The position numbers were made by a program, and so were the translations under genes. Source: an uncultured Bacteroidales bacterium (GTDB taxonomy: Bacteria; Bacteroidota; Bacteroidia; Bacteroidales; UBA932). From it: 6,424 bases of DNA. The notes under the pieces are model-generated. The model saw only the letters and a program-made list of their open reading frames with translations, was not told the origin of the DNA and did no database searches. Positions 1-6,350 of this stretch are shown in pieces. The stretch spans positions 1 to 6,424 of the forward strand of contig CAMZCW010000134.1 in NCBI GenBank assembly GCA_947305045.1. Direction: 5' to 3'. Each line of letters starts with the position of its first letter. Position 1 is the stretch's first letter.

Positions 1-20
1 TGTCTTTCCTGGTCTGTCAT
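1..20 (-). CDS. Possible 5' end of a leftward gene cut by the window edge
   Basis: Reading leftward from position 20 gives ATG followed by codons for T-D-Q-E-R, then the window ends. The reading is open but only six codons long, so no function can be given. It lies downstream of an AT-rich spacer that holds a candidate -7 box (67-74), a suitable distance for a short leader. There is no Shine-Dalgarno sequence, as for the other genes here. The alternative is that TGTCATTC at 15-22 is the edge of the dispersed repeat that also occurs at 6351-6396, in which case there is no gene start here. This is inference from very little sequence. Confidence 0.25.
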
Positions 21-66
21 TCCGGGAGTACTTGCTTAATCCGATGTTTTGGTGTTAATTCAAATG

Positions 67-74
67 CAAAGATG
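67..74 (-). promoter_or_regulatory. Weak candidate Bacteroidota -7 box, leftward
   Basis: The leftward strand reads CATCTTTG, one base away from the Bacteroidota -7 consensus TAnnTTTG. It would start transcription near position 60 and give a leader of about 40 bases to the possible start at 20. No TTG or TTTG -33 box is visible at the expected 19-20 base distance, only T-rich sequence. The call therefore rests on one imperfect motif and its position. Confidence 0.25.
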
Positions 75-159
75 GAGGAAAAAAAATTGATAAAAAATGA
101 AGTTTGCTCTTGCTTTTAAATTTTTTTATGTTTACATTATTGCTCAAGCAGGCAAAAAT

Positions 160-186
160 TAAAATTTATCAATATATTGAATTTTA
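160..186. repeat. Small AT-only dyad
   Basis: TAAAATT (160-166) and AATTTTA (180-186) are inverted copies. The segment between them contains the perfect 10-base palindrome CAATATATTG (170-179). On the leftward strand it is followed by a T-rich stretch, so a weak terminator is conceivable, but an all-A/T stem is unstable and such dyads arise readily by chance in AT-rich spacers. An operator is equally possible. No function is claimed. Confidence 0.3.
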
Positions 187-205
187 GCGTTTTATGGCAT
201 CGAAT

Positions 206-266
206 CCCTGTTCTATTTGGTAATAATAAATGTTCTTATTTTGAATAATTCCAAAATAAAGCAGGG
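206..266. repeat. Imperfect inverted repeat with an alternative inner hairpin
   Basis: The arms 206-220 (CCCTGTTCTATTTGG) and 251-266 (CCAAAATAAAGCAGGG) can pair over 14 base pairs, with one mismatch and one bulged A, around a 30-base AT-rich loop. The right arm can instead pair with a nearer segment: TTATTTTG (236-243) and CAAAATAA (252-259) are a perfect 8-base inverted repeat with an 8-base loop. The two folds compete. The element begins 41 bases past the stop codon of the leftward amidase gene, so it probably lies in that gene's 3' untranslated region. It is not followed by a T run on either strand, so it is not a classical intrinsic terminator. It might stabilise a 3' end. Confidence 0.5.
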
Positions 267-306
267 TTTGAAATCCTCCTCTACAGCGCCTTGAAACCGC
301 AGATTG

Positions 307-1512
307 TCAACGAACAGGCGTGGTTTTTCCGTCCTCGATTTTTACAATGAAATTGTCCGGAAATTTCTGTTGGTATTTTGTGTAATTCTTTTTCACCTCT
401 TTTAGCGAGCGCGAAGTACCTATTACATATTTATACATTCTTCCTGCTTTCACTACGACAGGTTTGTAGCCGCAGAAGAAAGGATCCGTGAGGCTCATCT
501 CTTTGGAGGTAACCAGGACCTGTACACCGTAAAGCGGGCCTTCCTGGGGCGTATTGTCGGCAGCATGCTGCCCTGCTTCCTGCTTCGTTTCCTCCCCTGT
601 CGGGACTTCAGGCTTTGGCTCGGCAGGCTCCGTCGTCTGTTCCTCCGGCTGAGGCGCTGCCGGTGTAGCAGCGGGCTGCTGACCATTCTCAAGCGTGGAG
701 TTATCGTACCGCACCTTAAATACGCTGAAAGCCCGCAGGAGATTGTCTGCAATGGCATCGCGACCTTCCGGGCTGCGCATGGTGGCCAGGTCGTCCGGAT
801 TGGTGATGAAGCCTACTTCCACCAGCACCGAAGGCATGGCCGTGCGCCAGAGCACCCAGAACGGGTCCTGGGATACGCCACGACTGTTGCGGATGGGCTT
901 ATGGCCCATGGTGTTGGCTACGTCTTCTGCAAACGCAAGGCTATTCCCCAGATGGGCATTTTGCATGAGGCTGAAGATGATGGACGACTGCGGGTCGTTG
1001 GGATCGAAGCCCTGATACTTGGCCTCATAGTTGTCTTCCAGCATGATAACGGCGTTCTCGCGCTTGACCAGGTCCAGGTTCTTGGAATACAGGTCGTTCC
1101 CTTTGCGCTGGGACTGCCCCAGGCAGTGGATGGAGTATCCGTTGGCGGTGGTCCCCTTCTCTACGGAGTTTACGTGGATGGAAATAAACAGGTTGGCGTT
1201 GGCCTTGTTGGCAAAAACTGCACGGTTTTCCAGTTCCACAAAAACGTCGTCCGTGCGGGTCATGCGAACCTCTACGTCCGGGTAGGCTGCGGAGATTTTT
1301 TGCGCAAGCCGCTTCCCGATATCCAGCGTAATGTTTTTCTCATAGGTTTTTCCGTCCCGGCTCACGCAGCCGGAGTCCTTCCCGCCATGCCCTGGGTCTA
1401 TTACAACGGTTTTAAGGCGTATGTCTGCACCTTTCTTCTGGGCAGGCACGGGGATTGCAAGGACAAGGGCGGCCAAAAAGGCGGTTATATAGCGGCGTAT
1501 GAACGGCATCAT
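307..1512 (-). CDS. Secreted N-acetylmuramoyl-L-alanine amidase (Amidase_3) with C-terminal SPOR-like domain
   Basis: This 401-residue enzyme should cleave the amide bond between N-acetylmuramic acid and the L-alanine of the peptidoglycan stem, acting in the periplasm during wall turnover and daughter-cell separation. Residues 1-24 look like a signal peptide (Arg pair, hydrophobic stretch, cut after PVPA). Residues about 34-265 are the zinc amidase fold: His42 in DPGHGG, Glu58 in YEKN and His113 in SIHVNS as metal ligands, and Glu232 in VEVGFITNPDD as catalytic glutamate. Between the last two lies a segment (about 130-215, with ENAVIMLEDNY) comparable in position to the autoinhibitory helix of AmiB/AmiC-type enzymes. 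A Pro/Glu/Thr-rich linker (about 274-325) leads to a SPOR-like domain (about 326-401, starting GVQVLVTSKE), a family that generally binds denuded septal glycans. I chose ATG at 1512 because the signal peptide follows it. The frame stays open upstream only because it is antisense to lptD. ATG at 1509 is equally possible. There is no Shine-Dalgarno sequence. Confidence 0.93.
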   Translation of the reverse strand: MMPFIRRYITAFLAALVLAIPVPAQKKGADIRLKTVVIDPGHGGKDSGCVSRDGKTYEKNITLDIGKRLAQKISAAYPDVEVRMTRTDDVFVELENRAVFANKANANLFISIHVNSVEKGTTANGYSIHCLGQSQRKGNDLYSKNLDLVKRENAVIMLEDNYEAKYQGFDPNDPQSSIIFSLMQNAHLGNSLAFAEDVANTMGHKPIRNSRGVSQDPFWVLWRTAMPSVLVEVGFITNPDDLATMRSPEGRDAIADNLLRAFSVFKVRYDNSTLENGQQPAATPAAPQPEEQTTEPAEPKPEVPTGEETKQEAGQHAADNTPQEGPLYGVQVLVTSKEMSLTDPFFCGYKPVVVKAGRMYKYVIGTSRSLKEVKKNYTKYQQKFPDNFIVKIEDGKTTPVR

Positions 1513-1523
1513 GCGAACTCGGT

Positions 1524-1554
1524 TTTGAAAATTGTGGAATAAGTCGTAATTTTG
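1524..1554 (+). promoter_or_regulatory. Bacteroidota-type promoter for lptD
   Basis: TTTG at 1524-1527 (-33 box) is followed after exactly 19 bases by TAATTTTG at 1547-1554 (-7 box), a full match to the phylum consensus TTTG-N19-TAnnTTTG recognised by its primary sigma factor. Transcription should start near 1559-1561, giving a leader of about 38 bases before the lptD ATG at 1597. The promoter sits within the transcribed leader of the leftward amidase gene. Confidence 0.75.
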
Positions 1555-1580
1555 TACCTTATATTTATTGTACAAATATA
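1547..1580. promoter_or_regulatory. Dyad formed by two mirror-image -7 boxes between the amidase gene and lptD
   Basis: TAATTTTGTAC (1547-1557) and its near-inverted copy (1570-1580, which reads TATATTTGTAC on the other strand) match at 9 of 11 positions, with the inner TTTGTAC/GTACAAA perfect. They flank a 12-base spacer in which both transcripts are predicted to start. Symmetry of the -7 boxes alone would not require the extra TAC on both sides. Either the two promoters are simply alike, or the dyad is also a binding site for a dimeric regulator. The second reading is inference. Confidence 0.55.
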
Positions 1581-1603
1581 GTAAAAAAACGCATAAATGG
1601 CAA
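1573..1603 (-). promoter_or_regulatory. Bacteroidota-type promoter for the amidase gene
   Basis: On the leftward strand TATATTTG (1580 to 1573) matches TAnnTTTG exactly. A TTG lies 20 bases upstream (1603 to 1601) as a weak -33 box: the base before it is C rather than T, and the spacer is one base longer than ideal. The start would be near 1566-1568, about 55 bases before the amidase ATG at 1512. The -33 region lies inside the first codons of lptD, so lptD coding sequence and this promoter share bases. Confidence 0.6.
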
Positions 1604-4482
1604 GGAGGTTCCTGCAATATCTTGTTCTGACGGTGCTTATTTTCACCGTGGGCACCGTTCATTTGCAGGCACGCCGTTTCCGGCAACTGCCGGACTCCAG
1701 TTTTCTTGCCTTCCAGGATTCCAGTTTTCTCGCCTCCCGGGATTCCCTGCACAGGGCCGACTCCATAAAAGCTGCCCGGGCGGACTCCCTGGATCTTCTG
1801 CACAAGAGTTCGCTCGAGCGCCCGGCCTTTTCTACCGCAAAAGACTCCATTATCACAGATTTCAGTGGCGGGAAACGCATGATTTATTATTATGGCGGCG
1901 CCACGGTAACCTATCAGGACATGAAACTGACGGCGGATTACCTGGAATACAATATGAAAACCAACACGGTGTATGCCAGGGGCCGGAAAAACCTTGCTAC
2001 GGGTGAAATGGAAGGTCTTCCGGAAATGACCGAAGGTGGGCAAAGCTACAAAATGGACGAGTTGTATTACAACTTCAATACCCAGAAGGCCCGTATTACC
2101 AATATGGTTACCCGGGAGGCGGAAGGTTTGCTTCAGGGAAAGAAAATCAAGATGGAGCCGGATAAGTCCATCAACATGCGCGACGGTGTGTACACCGTGT
2201 GCGACCTGGAGGATCCTCACTACTACCTGAAACTGAGTCTGGCCAAGGTGATTACCAAGCCTTCGCAGAAAACGGTGTTCGGACCGGCGTGGCCGGTGGT
2301 AGCCGGCGTCCCCATTCCTATCGGCCTTCCCTTTGGCTTTGTCCCCAAGAAACCGCAGCGCGCCACCGGTCTGCTGATGCCCACCTTTGGTGAGGAGCAG
2401 GCGCGTGGATTCTTTGCGCGCGACATGGGTATTTACTTTGTCATCGGCGACTATTTTGACATTTCCCTCACCGGTAGCTATTATACGTTGGGCTCCTGGT
2501 CGGCGGAGCTAAACTCCCGGTACAAAGTGAATTATAAATTCAACGGAACGCTGGCTTTCAACTTCTCCAATGACCAGGCCGGCGAGCGGGGCAGCACGGA
2601 CTTTGTCCAGTCGCAGAACTTCGGTTTCCGCTGGTCGCACTCGCAGGATTCCAAATCCCATCCGGGAACAACGTTCAGCGCATCGGTGAACTTTACGTCC
2701 CCGTCCAACAACCGGTACAATGCCCGTTCCGTGTCGGATGCCCAGCAAAACCAGGTAGGCTCCTCCATTTCTTATTCCCATAACTGGAACGGCAAATTCA
2801 GCCTGAGCGTGAATGGTATGCACAATCAGAACACGCGGGACTCCAGCTATTCGTTCACCCTGCCCAACGTAACTTTCAACGTCACGCGTTTTTATCCGTT
2901 CAAACGGAAGAACCGGGTGGGCAAAGAAAGGATTTACGAAAAAATCTCTTTCGGTTATTCCACCTCCCTGCAGAACCGTATCAGTTTCAAGATGCGTGAA
3001 CTGCAGGACTTTAAGATGGTAGATGGAGATTTTGTGTATAAGACCAATAAGGCGGGTGTCAGGTATCGGGAAAAGGAGTTTGGGGACTCTCTGGGTGTGA
3101 AAGCCCTCCAGAAACTGAATAATGGCATGTCGCACAATTTCCAGATTGGCCTGCCCAACTTTACGCTCTTCAAGTACATCAATGTTACGCCCAGTATAAG
3201 CTATGGCATGAACTGGATGTTCAACAAGGGGCGGCAGTACCTGGAAACAGAGCTGGACGAGAAAGGGAATCCCATTTTGGTCACGGACAAGGAGGGCAAT
3301 CAAGTGATGGCCCAGAAAATGGTCTCGGATCCGGGAACCGCCTTCAATGGCTTTGGTGCTACGCATACTTATTCGGGAAGCGTTTCGGCCAGTACCCGTA
3401 TCTACGGTATGTTCAATTTCGGCAAGCACCGGAAGGTTCAGGCTATCCGCCATGTGATTACGCCGTCCATGTCGCTGAGTTTCAGCCCGGAAAAGGGGAC
3501 GTCCTTCAATGGCTGGCGAACGCTGGAGGCGTATTATGACAAGCGGGGAACTTACCATGCGGAGAGCCAGTATAATATTTACAGCATCGCCGGTCATCAT
3601 AACTCCGTGTCCCCTCCCGGGCGTGGCAAGAGTGCTACCATGTCCCTGAGTATCGGCAATAATCTGGAAGCCAAGGTGCGTGACCTGAGAGATACCACCG
3701 GTACCGGTTCCAAGAAGGTGAAACTGCTGGATCAGCTTAATATCAACACCAGTTACAACTTTCTGGCAGACTCCCTGCGCATGCAGAACGTAGGCATTTC
3801 GGCATCGACCAACCTCTTTAACAAGGTGAATATCAGCGGTAACCTGAACTTCGACCCGTATGCCATTGACGAGAAAGGCAAAAAGATCAATAAACTGAAT
3901 ATTGCGGCAACGGGCGTTCCTTTGCGCCTGACTAACGCATCTCTGTCGGCTTCGTTCTCCCTGAACGGGAAAGGGGCCATCAATGGCAACGATGGTTCGA
4001 AGGGGAACGGCGGAGGTGGAAACAATGCCGATGCCAATTCTTACCAGCGCATTTATTACCACCCCATTACCGGAGAATATATTCCCGGTGGTTATGTGTA
4101 TTACATGAACCCTAACTCGCCGTGGTCGATCAACGTGAGCTATTCGTTCAACTATGCCAAGAGTTATACGTACCAGAATGCGACCAAACAGCTGGTTGTG
4201 AATAACAAATTTACGCAAACCATTAACTTGAGCGGCAATATCAAGCTTACTCCCCGTCTGAGTATCCAGGCTACGTCCGGCTTCGATATCATGGCCTTGA
4301 AATTTACCACCACGCAGTTTAGCGCCACCTATGACCTTCACTGCTTCAATATCGCCGTTTCATGGGTGCCCATGGGAACGTACAAATCGTATAGTTTCCG
4401 TATTGCCGCCAACGCCGCCGCTCTGGCGGATTTGCTGCGCTACAAGAAGAGCGACAGCTACATGGATAACCTGCTTCGATAA
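1597..4482 (+). CDS. lptD: LPS-assembly outer-membrane protein LptD (OstA family), Bacteroidota type
   Basis: LptD is the outer-membrane end of the Lpt machine. It receives lipopolysaccharide from the periplasmic bridge and inserts it into the outer leaflet, normally with lipoprotein LptE as plug. Residues 1-25 are a signal peptide ending LQA. Residues 26-90 are a Ser/Asp-rich linker with a tandem 8-residue repeat. About 95-200 is an OstA/LptA-like beta-jellyroll (GGATVTYQDMKLTADYLEY and the following lines) that forms the lipid slide. From about 202 come the family's conserved CDLEDPHYYLKL, GLPFGFVPKK and GDYFDISLTGSYYTLGSW segments, then a long beta-barrel of alternating polar and aromatic strands. 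The C-terminal segment DLHCFNIAVSWVPMG is also characteristic from memory. At 961 residues it is longer than the enterobacterial protein (about 780). Its only cysteines are Cys202 and Cys916. A Gly/Asn-rich stretch at 790-814 is probably a surface loop. The ATG at 1597 is chosen because the signal peptide starts there. There is no Shine-Dalgarno sequence, only A-rich DNA. Confidence 0.92.
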   Translation: MARRFLQYLVLTVLIFTVGTVHLQARRFRQLPDSSFLAFQDSSFLASRDSLHRADSIKAARADSLDLLHKSSLERPAFSTAKDSIITDFSGGKRMIYYYGGATVTYQDMKLTADYLEYNMKTNTVYARGRKNLATGEMEGLPEMTEGGQSYKMDELYYNFNTQKARITNMVTREAEGLLQGKKIKMEPDKSINMRDGVYTVCDLEDPHYYLKLSLAKVITKPSQKTVFGPAWPVVAGVPIPIGLPFGFVPKKPQRATGLLMPTFGEEQARGFFARDMGIYFVIGDYFDISLTGSYYTLGSWSAELNSRYKVNYKFNGTLAFNFSNDQAGERGSTDFVQSQNFGFRWSHSQDSKSHPGTTFSASVNFTSPSNNRYNARSVSDAQQNQVGSSISYSHNWNGKFSLSVNGMHNQNTRDSSYSFTLPNVTFNVTRFYPFKRKNRVGKERIYEKISFGYSTSLQNRISFKMRELQDFKMVDGDFVYKTNKAGVRYREKEFGDSLGVKALQKLNNGMSHNFQIGLPNFTLFKYINVTPSISYGMNWMFNKGRQYLETELDEKGNPILVTDKEGNQVMAQKMVSDPGTAFNGFGATHTYSGSVSASTRIYGMFNFGKHRKVQAIRHVITPSMSLSFSPEKGTSFNGWRTLEAYYDKRGTYHAESQYNIYSIAGHHNSVSPPGRGKSATMSLSIGNNLEAKVRDLRDTTGTGSKKVKLLDQLNINTSYNFLADSLRMQNVGISASTNLFNKVNISGNLNFDPYAIDEKGKKINKLNIAATGVPLRLTNASLSASFSLNGKGAINGNDGSKGNGGGGNNADANSYQRIYYHPITGEYIPGGYVYYMNPNSPWSINVSYSFNYAKSYTYQNATKQLVVNNKFTQTINLSGNIKLTPRLSIQATSGFDIMALKFTTTQFSATYDLHCFNIAVSWVPMGTYKSYSFRIAANAAALADLLRYKKSDSYMDNLLR
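1693..1740 (+). repeat. Two tandem 24-bp copies inside lptD
   Basis: Bases 1693-1716 and 1717-1740 are adjacent copies identical at 20 of 24 positions. They encode DSSFLAFQ and DSSFLASR (LptD residues 33-48). The unit is exactly eight codons, so the frame is kept. The differences are all transitions. The repeat lies in the linker just after the signal peptide, where length change should be tolerated, and looks like a local in-frame duplication. Confidence 0.75.
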
Positions 4483-4496
4483 TCGGGGCTATTTAT

Positions 4497-4527
4497 TTTG
4501 TATTCTTGATTTAATTGCCTATCTTTG
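4497..4527 (+). promoter_or_regulatory. Bacteroidota-type promoter for rho
   Basis: TTTG at 4497-4500 is followed after exactly 19 bases by TATCTTTG at 4520-4527, a full match to TTTG-N19-TAnnTTTG. Transcription should start near 4532-4534 and give a leader of about 48 bases before the rho ATG at 4581. The promoter begins 15 bases after the lptD stop codon, so rho can be expressed independently of lptD. Read-through from lptD cannot be excluded, as no clear terminator lies between them. Confidence 0.75.
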
Positions 4528-4531
4528 TAGT

Positions 4532-4556
4532 GGCAATCCAATCGGCTTGCCTTCTT
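4532..4556 (+). promoter_or_regulatory. Weak stem-loop with pyrimidine tail in the rho leader
   Basis: GGCAA (4532-4536) can pair with TTGCC (4547-4551) around a 10-base loop, followed by TTCTT and further T residues. It would sit at the extreme 5' end of the rho transcript. The stem is only 5 base pairs, so it is at best a marginal attenuator or 5' stabilising hairpin. Rho genes elsewhere, as in Escherichia coli, are known to be autoregulated through termination in their leader, which is why the element is noted. Chance is the main alternative. Confidence 0.22.
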
Positions 4557-4580
4557 TTACAGAAAACATATTCTTATTTT

Positions 4581-6350
4581 ATGCCCTATAAGTTACAAGA
4601 GCTGAATGAGATGAGCGAGGAACAGCTCAGAGCCCTCGGTGAATCTCTCAATATCAAAGGTTCCAAGAAAATGGATTTGCATGCGCTTGGGTTTGCCATT
4701 CTGGACGCTCAGGCTACCCTTGCTTCGCAGAATCCAGAGGAGGAGCCCAAACAGAAAAAACGCGGTCGTCCCCGCAAGACGGAGAAAACGGCGGATGCTA
4801 AGCCGGCAGAGGAAAAGCCCGTAGCGGACAAGCCCGCCAAGAAGGTTTCTGCTGCCGCCAAGGAAGCGGAAAAACCCGCAGAAGACAAGGCGGCCCCCAA
4901 GCGTGGACGTAAACCCAAATCGTCCGCAGATCAAGTTAAAGCGGAAGCCGCTGCCGTGGAAGAGAAAAAGCCGGAACAGAATAAAGAGCAGCTCGCCGTG
5001 GATGGCAAACAGTTTATTCATACGCTCTTTGACGACCTTAAGGACGACGAAACCCAGCTGGAAGAGGCGGAAGCTCCCAAAGAGGAAGGAAAACGTTCGC
5101 GCGGGAAACAGCGCATTAAAGGACAGCAGCAACAGCAGGCGCAGGCACAGCCTCAGCCACAGGCGCAAGCGCAACAACAGCAGCAGCAAAACCAGCGCCC
5201 GCAGCGTATAGAGTTCGAAGGATCCGTAGAGGCCACCGGCGTGCTGGAAATCATGCCGGACGGGTACGGTTTCTTACGCAGTTCAGACTACAATTACCTC
5301 AATTCCCCGGACGACATTTACGTTTCCCAGCAGCAAATCAAGCAGAATGCCCTCAAGAACGGAGACACCGTCACCGGTGAAATCCGTCCGCCCAGAGAGG
5401 GAGACAAATATTTCCCGCTGGTTAAGATCAAGTATATCAACGGCCGCACGCCGGAGTTTGTCCGGGACCGCGTCCCGTTCGACTTCCTCACTCCCCTGTT
5501 CCCCACAGAGAAATTCAACCTGCTGGGTCATGGGCACGAGAAAGACCAGAGCATCCGCATTGTGGATATGTTCACACCTATCGGCAAGGGACAGCGCGGC
5601 CTGATTGTGGCGCAGCCTAAAACGGGTAAAACCATGCTCCTGAAGGCCATCGCCAATGCCATTGCAGACAACCATCCGGAGGTATACGAGATTGTTCTCC
5701 TGATTGACGAACGTCCGGAAGAAGTGACGGATATGCAGCGTTCCGTAAAGGCAGAGGTGGTTGCATCCACCTTCGACGAACCTGCAGAGCGCCACGTCAA
5801 AGTGGCCAACATGATTCTGGACAAGGCCCGTCGCCTGGTGGAATGCGGGCATGACGTGGTTATTCTGCTGGACTCCATCACCCGCCTGGCCCGCGCCTAC
5901 AATACCGTTCAGCCGGCTTCCGGCAAGGTGCTCACAGGCGGTGTAGATGCCAATGCCCTGCAAAAGCCCAAGCGCTTCTTCGGCGCTGCCCGTAACATCG
6001 AGAACGGCGGTTCGCTCACCATCCTGGCTACGGCCCTTACGGAAACCGGTTCCAAGATGGATGACGTTATCTTTGAGGAGTTCAAGGGTACCGGCAACAT
6101 GGAGCTTCAACTGGACCGCAACCTTGCCAACAAGCGTATCTTCCCGGCTGTGAATCTGGTGCTTTCCTCTACGCGCAGGGATGACCTTTTATACGACCCT
6201 TACACCAACAACCGTATCTGGATTCTGCGTAAACTCCTGTCGGACATGAACCCTGTAGAGGCCATGACCTGGATGCAGCAGCACATGGACGAATTCAAGA
6301 CCAACAAGGACCTGATAGACAACATGTCCAAGTTCGGCAGATACGATTAA
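4581..6350 (+). CDS. rho: Transcription termination factor Rho with large disordered insert
   Basis: Rho is a hexameric RNA-dependent ATPase that loads on nascent RNA and ends transcription. Residues 1-48 are the Rho N-terminal helical domain ([19 protein letters not shown]). About 52-208 is a low-complexity insert rich in Lys, Glu, Ala and Pro, ending in a Gln tract. About 211-285 is the cold-shock-like RNA-binding domain (GYGFLR at 228-233, DDIYVS at 244-249). About 335-589 is the RecA-type motor: Walker A QPKTGKT (345-351), DERPEE with Glu377, Walker B ending Asp431 ([10 protein letters not shown]), Q-loop [13 protein letters not shown] (452-464), R-loop [17 protein letters not shown] (490-506), and arginine-finger-region Arg513 and Arg532. 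Bicyclomycin-contact positions look conserved by eye. The 589 residues exceed the 419 of E. coli by almost exactly the insert. I chose ATG at 4581. An in-frame TTG at 4515 lies upstream of the predicted transcription start and adds residues unlike Rho. There is no Shine-Dalgarno sequence. Confidence 0.97.
   Translation: MPYKLQELNEMSEEQLRALGESLNIKGSKKMDLHALGFAILDAQATLASQNPEEEPKQKKRGRPRKTEKTADAKPAEEKPVADKPAKKVSAAAKEAEKPAEDKAAPKRGRKPKSSADQVKAEAAAVEEKKPEQNKEQLAVDGKQFIHTLFDDLKDDETQLEEAEAPKEEGKRSRGKQRIKGQQQQQAQAQPQPQAQAQQQQQQNQRPQRIEFEGSVEATGVLEIMPDGYGFLRSSDYNYLNSPDDIYVSQQQIKQNALKNGDTVTGEIRPPREGDKYFPLVKIKYINGRTPEFVRDRVPFDFLTPLFPTEKFNLLGHGHEKDQSIRIVDMFTPIGKGQRGLIVAQPKTGKTMLLKAIANAIADNHPEVYEIVLLIDERPEEVTDMQRSVKAEVVASTFDEPAERHVKVANMILDKARRLVECGHDVVILLDSITRLARAYNTVQPASGKVLTGGVDANALQKPKRFFGAARNIENGGSLTILATALTETGSKMDDVIFEEFKGTGNMELQLDRNLANKRIFPAVNLVLSSTRRDDLLYDPYTNNRIWILRKLLSDMNPVEAMTWMQQHMDEFKTNKDLIDNMSKFGRYD
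5124..5195 (+). repeat. CAG/CAA-rich tract encoding a Gln-rich run in Rho
   Basis: These 24 codons (Rho residues 182-205) contain 17 glutamines, with Ala, Pro and one Asn between them, as runs of QQQQQ, alternating QA/QP and QQQQQQ. The glutamine codons mix CAG and CAA, so the tract is not a pure triplet repeat. It should be less prone to slippage than one, though length variation between strains would still be expected. It joins the charged insert to the RNA-binding domain. Confidence 0.85.

Larger units (their letters stand above)
21..306. other. AT-rich intergenic spacer downstream of the amidase gene
   Basis: This 286-base stretch has no credible gene. The longest rightward ATG frame I checked is about 21 codons (97-162) and resembles nothing. 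Composition is strongly AT-rich from about 60 to 260, with A and T runs, unlike the flanking coding DNA. It contains a candidate leftward -7 box (67-74), a small AT dyad (160-186) and a larger imperfect inverted repeat (206-266), described separately. I see no tRNA or other RNA gene and no classical GC stem followed by a T run, so how transcription of the leftward amidase gene ends is not evident. Confidence 0.7.

Noticed and set aside
97..162. 21-codon frame starting MKFALAF in the left spacer
   Set aside because: It is very short, in AT-rich DNA, without a promoter or ribosome site, and resembles no known peptide.
565..1542. 325-codon rightward open frame opposite the amidase gene
   Set aside because: It is a codon-aligned complement of the amidase gene with no recognisable domain, and is explained by codon choice.
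1602..1608. Perfect Shine-Dalgarno-like AAGGAGG
   Set aside because: It lies inside lptD codons 2-4 (Ala-Arg-Arg), after the ATG, and no suitable in-frame start follows it before the signal peptide. It is coincidental.
1513..2220. N-terminal extension of the amidase frame to 637 residues
   Set aside because: It is a codon-aligned antisense frame over lptD and the promoter region. The amidase signal peptide starts at 1512 and the predicted promoter lies downstream of the extension.
2509..4341. 610-codon open frame antisense to lptD
   Set aside because: It is codon-aligned with lptD, so its stops would be the complements of TTA, CTA and TCA codons. Those codons are scarce in lptD, which explains the open frame. 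The translation has no recognisable domain.
4515..4580. Longer Rho starting at TTG 4515
   Set aside because: The TTG overlaps the -7 region and lies upstream of the predicted transcription start. The added residues do not resemble any Rho N-terminus.
4593..6110. Leftward open frames of 198 and 275 codons opposite rho
   Set aside because: Both are codon-aligned complements of rho. The first is a Leu/Phe/Arg-rich translation of the Lys/Glu/Gln-rich insert, not a membrane protein.
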